DNA of 64,000 bases, taken from contig JAPWDM010000001.1 of the NCBI GenBank assembly GCA_035578155.1, positions 75,086,972-75,150,971 of the forward strand. The letters are read 5' to 3'. The notes below the pieces were generated by a model. That model ran no database searches and was not told the origin of the DNA. It saw nothing but the letters and a program-made list of their open reading frames with translations. Positions 56,091-64,000 of the stretch are shown one piece after another (position 1 is the first letter of the stretch; every line of letters starts with the position of its first letter). This DNA is from Brachynemurus nebulosus (lineage: Eukaryota; Arthropoda; Insecta; Neuroptera; Myrmeleontidae). A program made the position numbers and the translations under genes.

Positions 56091-57017
56091 CGCTCAATCG
56101 CCCGACCACCTACTGAGTAATATAACACCATGATTTTTACACCCGAATTTTGAGTATATCTATTTGATGGTTCCGCGATGTAAGGGGAGGACATAATTAT
56201 AGGGGCTTTTCAGCTGGTAGAAATCCAACGCTACCTGCGTAACGGACTTTACAGGTGTCTTGCTGAAGATTTCCTTCCTACCCGCGAAAAGGGTAGTAAG
56301 AACCGATTATACTAGCGCGGGCGTCCCAATCACTACCCGCAAACGAAAAATAAGTGAAATTCTACAAGACAGATATTTGGGAATATTTGTGAAAAAACTA
56401 GCGTCAAAAATATTTTGTGTTAGCATTGTAAAAAAAAGGTTTAAAAGAGGGTTTAAATCGATTGCTATACCAAGAACAGATATAATTATAATAAAACAAT
56501 GCTTAGGTACAAATACTACTTAAGAAATTAATAATCTAAAAAGTTAATTAATGCAAACTTCCGGAATAAAAAGTTTTGGTGGACTTGGCTTGGAGAGGAT
56601 AAAAAAAATTTAATCTATGTTATTTTACAGTTATAACTAGTGGAACAATCCGAAACATTTAAATAATTAATTTTGTAAAGAATATAGGAATATCGAATTT
56701 AAAAGTAAATTTACCCGTGATTTATATTAGTAAAACCGCAAGACAAACTAGTTAATAAATAATATAATTGACTAATTATCGAACATAGTTTTATTTACTT
56801 AGGTAATTTATGGTAATTATGAAACTGCAGGTTGACGGGATCCCTGAGTAATAAAGCAAGTTTCCAGACATCTCTTTTTGAATCGTAACATCCACGTTAA
56901 AATTGGAATGGATGTCAACCCTGTTCGAACTCACCTGGAAATTCTTGTGTACAACTTGTTTATACTTCACATATATACAAAGCTAAAGTTTTTAAAAGAA
57001 TAACAAAGGAAACACAC
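56091..57017. other. Intronic spacer with an unassigned 87-codon ORF
   Basis: Lies inside the 15-kb intron of IR gene B. A plus-strand ORF at 56260-56523 (MLKISFLPAKRVVRTDY..., very Lys/Arg-rich) has no recognisable domain and may be chance. Nothing else found. Confidence 0.4.
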
Positions 57018-57295
57018 CCTACGTTAGCAAATTTTTTAAGCTGGAATTTTTTGTTGAACAGGGCGTTTATACGTGCAGGCTTTATAAGATGAATTTTTGT
57101 TAAATCACAAATTGCGCGTTCATCCCAGGTGTTTTGTATAATTTGATTTGCTGTAGTTTCATCAAGATGAAAAGCGAAATCACCTTCCAGTACTCTTTGC
57201 ATACCGACAGAACTCGTGTAAAAATGGGGTGGTTTTTTACCATCTCGCAAAATTTTATGTTTAAATAATTTTATTTCAACAGGATCCGTTGTCAG
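57018..57295 (-). CDS. Ionotropic receptor (IR75-like) gene B, S2-domain exon
   Basis: Internal exon encoding most of ligand-binding lobe S2 of the receptor. The acceptor (TTTTAATAG) opens directly in phase 0 with LTTDPVEIKLFKHKILRDGK, followed by HFYTSSVGMQRVLEGDFAFH, the IR75-type 'G..RV..G.FAFH' signature. Then come TTANQIIQNTW and AICDLTKIHLIKP (the C-L-IxL block). It ends KKFANVG at a donor GG|GTGTGT, with two bases of a split codon that the exon at 41958 completes. An upstream GT in GTAGGG would leave the wrong phase. The frame is clean. Ligand-contact residues differ from glutamate receptors, as usual in IRs; acids or amines are typical IR75 ligands, but specificity cannot be inferred here. 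Confidence 0.9.
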
Positions 57296-58014
57296 CTATT
57301 AAAATAAACGTAGTGTATTAATAAATGAAACAAAAATTACAATATAAGAATAATAAATAAATTGGTAATAATGTCATTGTTTTTGCCATATTTTTTTTAC
57401 GATTATACACACTTATAAAAATTATTTTGAAAATTAGGACAATTTTACCTATAGTTATTGCTCTATCTGAACAATGGCATTTTAAAATACTAAAGATAAA
57501 GTATTTCTTTTAGTTATGTATGAAAAATGTAACTAAAATATATATAATTTATATTTTTTTTACACATCTAAACAATTTTTCCCCGCAATTTTATCTATAA
57601 ATTATTGTTGTTTTATCCAACTTTAAAACAATAAGTTTATTTAAGACAATTTTTTTTTAATTCTGAGTTAGAAAGTTAACTTTATAGAGCTACCTATGAC
57701 AGTGTCAACATGGCTTATCGTCTTTATATCAATTCATGACAGTTTTAAAAGGCGTCAAAAGAGTAAAGAGAAATATTGCTTATAATCTGTCTGCCTTATT
57801 TTATATATCAAAATAACAAAGACAAAGATTGATTTTAACTAAGGCAGCCTTGCAGCCTTCTCAGTTCACGGATAAGCTTCTAATACATTTTTAGTCGAAT
57901 TTTGCCTTGAAAAAATTAGACTTATACAGTCTATACGACAAGAACGGCGAGAGGCGAGAGTAGGGGCGCTATCCGTTTTCGGACCCGTAGAACACGAATA
58001 TGTAGGAAAAAATG

Positions 58015-58018
<4 letters not shown>
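57296..58018. other. Intronic AT-rich DNA of IR gene B
   Basis: Part of the 4.9-kb intron between the exons at 62193 and 57295. No gene or bounded repeat recognised. Confidence 0.6.

Positions 58019-58068
<50 letters not shown>
58019..58068. repeat. (TA)n microsatellite
   Basis: About 25 uninterrupted TA units. Confidence 0.98.
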
Positions 58069-58070
<2 letters not shown>

Positions 58071-58387
58071 CCGCCACCTTTTAATATGTGTAGGGCCCCC
58101 CTATGGAAGTTAAGATATAAAATTTGGTAAGTGGGGCTCATTTTCGAGGCACCTCATACTATTAAAGTGGGGTCAAATTTTGGGAAAATTTTTGATCCGA
58201 CCCAACTTTTAAGGGGGTGGTGGGGGCGGTAAAACAATAAAACTTTTCCAAACCGGTTGGAAATAATGTTTCGGTGAATTATCTACAACATATCCAAAAT
58301 TCAGCTTCCTAGGATGATTTGGAGGGAGTAGAGGAGGGAAAAAAACGATTTTAGCTGGATCTAACACGCCCCCAGCCCCCCAGAATT

Positions 58388-58990
58388 AACGTAGAGGGTT
58401 GAAATTTGGTGTGTTAATATTTGTTGGTTTTAATATTTGGTGGTTTCAAATTGTTGGTTTTTGGAAATTTGATGGTTTTAATATTTTACCCCCACCCCTC
58501 TCTTTTTTAAGCTACAATTTCATGCTTTTTCAACGTTTTCGAAGTTTGTACCACTCGCACAGGTCACCCAAATAAACCTAGAGGGCTGAAATTTTGTATT
58601 CGGATTGAGTTAGTATCAAGGAGGTGCCTTTTGGGGGTCTAGACTTTTAACTCCTACTCCCACCATTTTTATACCAAAAAAAACATGATTTTTCTTGTTT
58701 TTTAACAGTTTCGTTCGGGTCAAAATCTCCCCAAATAAGCCTAGAGGGCTGAAATTTTGTGTACAGGTTAAGCTAATAGCCAGACACTTCTTTTTGGAGG
58801 TTTCAACTTTTAACCCTTACACCCACGATTTTTACGCCAATACTTCCTTAATTTTTTTGCTTGTTTTCTAACACGTCTAGAGACTCTCTAAGGAAACCTA
58901 GAGAGCTGAAATTTTGTACGTGTATTCAGTTAGTATCCAGCTAGTATCTTTTAGGGAAGCCACATTACTTTTCCCCCACTTCTCCCATTT
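58388..58990. repeat. ~160-bp tandem repeat, four units
   Basis: The landmark CTAGAGGGCTGAAATTTTGT or a close variant recurs near 58391, 58578, 58741 and 58898 (last steps 163 and 157 bp). Each is followed by a 'TTAGTATCCAG..AG' block and a C-rich 'TTAACCCCTACCCCCA' type block. Non-coding; lies in the IR gene B intron. Confidence 0.8.
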
Positions 58991-59884
58991 TTACATCGGA
59001 ATTCAATGCTATTGTTAAATGTGTTTTAAATGCATTATTTTTATTCTAAATACAAGTAGGTGAATAGTAATTTTAAAAAATTTAAAAAAAAAACTGAATT
59101 TACTTTTATAAAAAATGAAATATATACATATTAAGTAATTTAAAAATGTTATTAAAGTCACTGTTTATTTATAAATTAGGAATTTTGGATTTTTATTATT
59201 TATAAAATAGAAATTTTGGATTTTTTTGGAAAGAAAAAATATCTTCATAAAGACCTTCCAGTTTACTATTTAAGTTCCTTTTTTTTTTAATATTTAAAAA
59301 TAAAACACAAAGGCAATTGGCGGATAAGCATGGGTAGGATTGTGTTGGCTTTTTCCCTGCTAACTGCTATCGGCACAAAATTGAAATTTACTGAGATTCA
59401 GCCCTTAAAAACTTAAAACCTTTTTTTAAAGCCCCGATCAACCGGACACTCATCATCAGTTTTGAAACCACCAAAATGACAAATCGCTTGTGGACTTTCA
59501 ATTACATTTCGCTTGTAGACATTTAATACCGAAGATGAAAGGAAAAATTCGACTTCCGTGATGGGGCTCCGCTGCTCACGGCGTTTTTTTTATTATGTTG
59601 TAAAAAGTACATTATATTTTCCTTTGCAATTCCGGGATTAAAATACGTAATTTAGTCCCTCGTAACAGGGAATAAAGTATCACTAATACATTTACATGAT
59701 TCACAGTGCACTTGGCTAGATTTCATTTAAATTTTTATTAAAAGGTACTTTTTAAGAAATTAAAAATTAAAATTTTGATTTAAAAATAATGTCATAACTA
59801 TTTAAATAACGCGAATCACTAAAATGAATTGCATACACCTGCAAAGGAAATGTCTTTACTTTTAACCTACGTATAGTTTTCACA
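58991..59884. other. AT-rich spacer
   Basis: A local duplication of TTTATAAATTAGGAATTTTG / TTTATAAAATAGAAATTTTG (about 59165-59222) is the only structure seen. Confidence 0.45.
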
Positions 59885-60272
59885 TACCGTCAGTTGGGGC
59901 GAATCTGGACAATTTTTTCAGTTTTTTGACAATGAATTTTTTAGAGTTTATCTAAAAAATTCTAAAAAAATAATTTAAATGCTTTAATATCACAAGCATA
60001 TAGAGCAATAATAAAAATATCAAAATTGGTACTGTTTTTTTTTTTTTTTTTTTTTTTTTTTTTGTTTATTTAGTGTCCAGATTTGCCCCTATTGAATCTG
60101 GAGAGTGCTTTATTTGCAATATAAATCATATTCAGTCATGCATATGGGTAAAATCAGACATAAAAAAATAAAAATAGCTGAATTTCCAATCTGGAAATTC
60201 GCTAAGATAAATATCTGCATGTGCGAATGACTTTTGATGGGTGGAATAAAATATTTTGGATTTAAATGAATT

Positions 60273-60371
60273 TTAAATCGATTTGCCTTGGAGTCTATCA
60301 TGCAAGGTCGATTTGGGAACATGGAAATATTCAGCAGCTTGTCTGAGCTATTTTCTTTTATTTTCAATATC
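60273..60371 (-). pseudogene. pogo transposase psq-type HTH remnant
   Basis: The minus strand reads LRQAAEYFHVPKSTLHDRLQ then GKS and a stop. This is the 'I..AA..F.VP.STL.DRL.GK' DNA-binding helix-turn-helix (pipsqueak type) at the N-terminus of pogo/Tigger transposases, which binds the element ends. A TAG precedes it in the same frame (IENKRK*) and a TAA follows 2-3 codons later, so the copy is dead. The hAT MITE inserted 6 bp upstream. Confidence 0.75.
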
Positions 60372-60377
60372 GGAAAG

Positions 60378-60637
60378 CAGGGGCGCAACATCTATATATC
60401 TATAGGGGGTCCAACAAAAATTTAAATTATCACATTTTTTGATAACGCAGTTCTCCGATAACAATGGAAAATGTTGTAATAAAATGTCATCTCCGAAACT
60501 TTGATTTTCAAATAAAAAATATTAGTAAACCACTAAAAATTTTACTTTTTAATATAAATAAAATAAATTAAAGGAAAATTTCCAGGTAATATTAGGGGGT
60601 CCGGACCCCTTGGACCTCCCCAGTTGTTGCGCCTCTG
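60378..60637. mobile_element. hAT-like MITE nested in the pogo-like element
   Basis: CAGGGGCGCAACATCTATAT at the left and, in reverse complement from the right, CAGAGGCGCAACAACTGG. Inner GGGGGTCC motifs are also inverted. Flanking 8-bp words TCGGAAAG (60370-60377) and TTGAAAAG (60638-60645) match at six of eight positions, in line with an aged 8-bp hAT target duplication. 260 bp, no ORF. Confidence 0.72.
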
Positions 60638-61748
60638 TTGAAAAGAGTCGATTTTATGTTATCTAGACTACAGTTTATGTAGTTTATACCCACTTTCTTT
60701 TTATATTGACGCACCATGGTGTATGAATTCGCCTCACCTATAGACAATTTTTTGTTAAGGGGGGGTTTACTCGAGAGTCCTTAAAAATTATGTATTTTTC
60801 TAGAATTTTTTTCTCAAGAACGGAAGTAAATATCAATTTCAAATTTTGTGCACGTATTTATTAAGTATTAGACTACACAAAAAAAATTTTTTCAAGGAAA
60901 AATATAAAAAAGTGTCCATTTTATAGATAGTGCAGTGTGACGATCCGAAAATCCAATGCCTTGTTGGTGGACATCCTAGCGCCGGTAATACAGCACCGAA
61001 ATCCAAAAACAAACAAGATTTATAAAATATATGAAGAGTATCGGCACCTCTGCCTATAATATCAATAAATTGCTGAAAGAAAAAAAATGGCGGATGTTTG
61101 AACTTTTTATTACGATTTTTGTCTTATTTTTCGCTCTTTAAAGTAAACTTAAAAATAAAAAAAATATTAAAAGTGTATCGAACTTAGGTAGAAGTGCCGA
61201 AGAATTGAATTATCTTTAAAATAAAAAATTTAAAAAAAAGGATCCATCGAATAGTTTTTGAGTTATCGTGTCCACCAGTTCCAAAAATGTAGTTCCGAGA
61301 TATTATAAAATATATATAAAGAAACGTATTTTCAAAATTTTATATTTAATACTCATTATTGCGTGAACTACGTTTTTTGAATTTTTTTTATAGAAAGCTG
61401 GATTCGGTTAATGTGCAAGAATCTTGTTTTTAAATTATTTTCAGTAAAATCACTTTGGAAACATATTCTACACATAATTTTCTATCAATTTCGGCAAAAA
61501 AAGTCGATTTTTTTATCAAATCTCAAGCAAACCTTCCCTTAAATTACTTTCAACAAAATCACTTTGGGAACATATTCTACACATAATTAGCTACCAATTT
61601 CTGCAAAAAAAATCGATTTTTTTTTTAACGACTCTCAAGTAAACCTCCCCTTAATCAATTTATAAAAAAAAAATTAAGCACAATACAGCTTTCATTTTTG
61701 GTACATATATTGTCAAAAAAAACGCCAAACATTTTGTTGCCAGTTCCT

Positions 61749-61752
<4 letters not shown>

Positions 61753-61824
<72 letters not shown>
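61753..61824. repeat. (TA)n microsatellite
   Basis: About 36 TA units inside the pogo-like relic. Confidence 0.98.
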
Positions 61825-61825
<1 letters not shown>

Positions 61826-62192
61826 CTATTTTTTTTTTGTACAGCAGTTTCTTTACACGATTTCAAAACGCGCATTATTTTTAAAAGTTATAAACAATGC
61901 GCCTGTAAAATAACAAAATACAAAGATGTCACGTTCACCTTTTTTCTCTGATGACTAACTCATAACTGACGAAATTCAGTAGCATAGATTGATCTATGAC
62001 CTTGTACGGTTATAACACTGACGAAAAAATATCGAGAAGCAGCTCTGTCTAGATTCGCCCCTACTGTCCAGATTCGCCCCAACTGATGGTATTTTCAACT
62101 TCAGTAAAATAAAATATTTTCTTCTCTGATTTATAATATACTATGTGCTGATTTACTTAAATCAAAAAAATATATATGTACTTAAAACTTAC

Positions 62193-62404
62193 TTCAAAAC
62201 GATTTAAAGTGTAAAGTGTTGGAGAAATTCCAACTTCTAACGAACTTTCTAGTAGTTGTTTGAGTGTTTGAATGGTCTTTGGTGGCTCCATCAATAAAGA
62301 AGATACTATACTAGCCGAATAAAATTGATAAAAAAGCAACGAAAATAGTAAAATAGTTCCAGTCACTATTCGGCCAGATATCAAAACTGGTGAACTATCT
62401 ATAC
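62193..62404 (-). CDS. Ionotropic receptor (IR75-like) gene B, M3 transmembrane exon
   Basis: Internal exon encoding the third channel helix and the start of lobe S2. The acceptor (CTTTTTTCAG) is followed by one base completing a split codon. Then IDSSPVLISGRIVTGTI, the helix (TILLFSLLFYQFYSASIVSS) with YSASIVSSLL at the place of the glutamate-receptor SYTANLAAFL gating motif, and PPKTIQTLKQLLESSLEVGI. It ends LYTLNRFE at a consensus donor GAA|GTAAGT in phase 0, which joins in frame to LTTDPV at 57295. The 'PP+TI.TLK.L..S.LEVGI' block is typical of IR75. Exons for the pore, first helix and amino-terminal region should lie further upstream on the minus strand and were not recognised before the window edge. 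Confidence 0.9.
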
Positions 62405-62453
62405 CTGAAAAAAGATCAAATGAATATGAGATTTATTAAAATTACTTACTTTA

Positions 62454-62651
62454 TCACTTATTAGACGAGAAGTATGTATTTTTTCGAATAAATTTGTAAC
62501 CGAATATACGCATGGCTAAATTGCCAATTAAGTAAGTGCTGAAAAATACATGAATCATTATCGGAAAGTAAAAATTTATATTTTCGTAATAAAATAAAAA
62601 TAAAAAAATATAAAAGGTATTTGCAATCAATAATAATGCAATATAATTCAT
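62454..62651 (-). other. Hydrophobic 65-codon ORF, unassigned
   Basis: The minus strand reads ALLLIANTFYIFLFLFYY and FPIMIHVFFSTYLIGNLAM: two hydrophobic stretches in AT-rich DNA, 50 bp upstream of the IR exon. It lacks the Trp-containing first helix and Gln-Gln-Gly pore expected just before that exon. I cannot identify it; AT-rich DNA often yields such peptides by chance. Confidence 0.2.
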
Positions 62652-62849
62652 CCTATCTTTTTATTCCTTATATGTCTTGAAACCCCACACATATTTCGGA
62701 AAAGCTAAAAAACGCGTATCCCCTAATTTTTGGTGTTCTTTCTATTTATGATGGTAAAAATTTGATACATTGAATCACTCAAGCCGTACAAGAAAATTTA
62801 CCCCCATTTTCACCCTTCCAGCCCCTCTTATAAACCCGATCTTGGTTTA

Positions 62850-63000
62850 ACTTATACAGGTGAATAGGTCTTTTAAAGAGGAATATTTTGTCAATTTAAA
62901 GTTTTCTCTGTCTCTTATAGTTTTCGAGATATCTTAATAAATACGATTTGAACCCCCGACTTTAGGGGCTGGTTTCACCTCGTAAAAGTGGACGACGGCC
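62850..63000 (+). repeat. Dispersed repeat with TTTTCGAGATAT core (second copy)
   Basis: GTCTCTTATAGTTTTCGAGA then TATCTTAATAAA matches the block at 8250-8300 and, inverted, 26440-26480, including the preceding TCTTTTAAAGAG-type hairpin and the following C-rich GGCTGGTTTCACC. Confidence 0.6.
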
Positions 63001-63654
63001 GGTTAAAAAATATGGGTCTCTTAATTTTGCCTTTTTTACATAGCAGCAAAATTTCAAGAAGATTAGCGATTGGCACTTGGGTAGTGTTACTTGTAAGTTT
63101 ATAATCAAACATGCCCAATACCTAACATTTGAAACCCACAATAGCGTAAAATAAAAAATTATTTTCTTCGGTACTATCATCACAAAATCACTAAAAATGT
63201 CAACCTCTTAGTGCAATATCGCTAAATCTATAATTTGAAATTTGGTGAAATTTGCTGGATACATGGAATACCGTTGTTATGTACCGTTTTAAATGGCATT
63301 TGCGTATAGTAAACATTAAAGTAATATAAAATAAACCACGGCTTTACTCCATCGAGGTCGTCCTCGCGTCAATCAATCATTAACGCCGTCTTTATTTTTT
63401 AATTTCACAACGCTTATTCTACCTAGATAGGAGATCCTCACTGACGTGGGACTCGTAAAATGTATTGCTCCTGCTGTATGGCTAATCCAGAACTGACTGT
63501 GAATATTTATCTTTAATTCAAGAGACAGAGAAATAGAGACAAGATAATTTAAGAGACAGAGAAGAAGACGTCGTTCGCGCGACGCATTGTTACAAAACCA
63601 ATGAGAAGTATATAAGTAATAATTATACAGAACTTGCATAGAGAACAAAAACTT

Positions 63655-63910
63655 TTGCTCAATGGGTGCATATGCACAAAATGTTTTTTATATTTTCTCG
63701 TGGGAATGAGACATTTTCTGGGAGTAAAAAGCATTTTAAATGTTGACTCAGGTAATAGGTTATCACCACACCAAATTTCATAAGAATCCGTTCAATAGTT
63801 TTCGCGTAACGTGTGCACATGCTCAAAATGGTTTTTCTATTGCCCCGTGGGAATGAGGCATTTTACCGGAGTAAAAAATATCTTAGATGTTGATTCAGAT
63901 AATAAGCAAG
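63655..63910. repeat. Two direct units of a ~160-bp dispersed repeat
   Basis: TCGTGGGAATGAGACATTTT (63699) and CCGTGGGAATGAGGCATTTT (63843) are followed in both cases by GGAGTAAAAA and 'TGTTGA.TCAG.TAATA'. Between them is AAATTTCATAAGAATCCGTT then CAATAGTTTTCGCGT, a phrase common in dispersed arthropod repeats. The remaining 62652-64000 DNA shows no gene that I can support. Confidence 0.65.
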
Positions 63911-64000
63911 GTTTGTTAATATGGGAGGTTACAGAAATACCTATCTTTACAATGTTAAAAAATTGGATAGGGGGGAGGGGCAAGGAAACGGGCATTCAGA

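Larger units (their letters stand above)
59887..62089 (-). mobile_element. pogo-like DNA transposon relic with TA target
   Basis: CCGTCAGTTGGGGCGAATCT then GGACA at the left is mirrored to 62089 with one difference (CCATCAG...). TA flanks both ends (59885-59886, 62090-62091). A second GTCCAGATTTGCCCCTATTG motif lies at 60073 and another next to the right TIR (TCTAGATTCGCCCCTACTG, 62047-62065). A psq-type helix-turn-helix remnant on the minus strand (60273-60371) identifies it as pogo-like. A hAT MITE (60378-60637) and (TA)n (61753-61824) interrupt it. Confidence 0.82.

Noticed and set aside
56260..56523. 87-codon Lys/Arg-rich ORF as a gene
   Set aside because: No recognisable motif, no supporting context, inside an IR intron; left as an unassigned ORF.
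62454..62651. Upstream transmembrane exon of IR gene B, or an SLC44-like C-terminus
   Set aside because: Hydrophobic, but lacks expected IR pore and first-helix residues, and similarity to SLC44 is too slight to claim.

Overview
The window looks like nuclear DNA of an insect or other arthropod. It is strongly AT-rich, full of introns and transposons, and has no long intact cellular ORF. The only cellular genes I can support are exons of two ionotropic receptor (IR) genes of the IR75-like chemosensory class. These receptors are protostome-specific, which is the main taxonomic clue. CCTAA-type (arthropod telomere-like) motifs and insect-type BEL/Pao, CsRn1-like Gypsy, Penelope, piggyBac and pogo elements fit. 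I cannot name a species.

Cellular genes. IR gene A is on the + strand; only its terminal exon (15381-15669) is recognised. IR gene B is on the - strand, with three consecutive exons at 62404-62193, 57295-57018 and 41958-41712. Splice phases agree, and the introns are 4.9 kb and 15 kb. The two genes face each other tail to tail. Their terminal exons begin in the same phase and share about half their residues, so they are paralogues. Everything between 15.7 and 41.7 kb, and most of gene B's large intron, is repeat-derived.

Layout. 0.5-4.1 kb: small inverted-repeat elements. 4.15-7.06 kb: decayed BEL/Pao retrotransposon. 9.9-14.84 kb: complete CsRn1-like Gypsy with apparently identical 401-bp LTRs, a 4-bp target duplication and a broken pol. 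17-24.4 kb: hAT scrap, piggyBac MITE, a TIR element carrying 103-bp repeats, hairpin MITEs and (TA)n tracts. 25-30.4 kb: two opposed Penelope copies forming a large inverted repeat, one interrupted by a 2.36-kb TIR element. 30.9-39.6 kb: Harbinger-like MITE, hairpin, pogo-like relic with a PHD-like tail, LTR relic with a gag start. 42-47.4 kb: TIR elements, a 1.5-kb palindrome and 265-bp repeats. 48.4-56.1 kb: R1/Jockey-type LINE split by a foldback element with a 12-bp target duplication, a 1.6-kb palindrome, and a tRNA-derived SINE split by another TIR element. 58-62.1 kb: 160-bp tandem repeats and a pogo-like element with a hAT MITE nested in it.

Most unusual signals. (i) A 103-bp repeat arranged in opposed arrays inside two different TIR elements; ten units carry a perfect three-box heat-shock-element consensus. 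(ii) A 265-bp repeat whose six units all carry TATCGATA, the DREF consensus. (iii) Several kilobase-scale palindromes able to fold into long dsRNA. (iv) Nested insertions whose removal restores the host element's structure, which fixes their boundaries. All functional readings of (i)-(iii) are inference.
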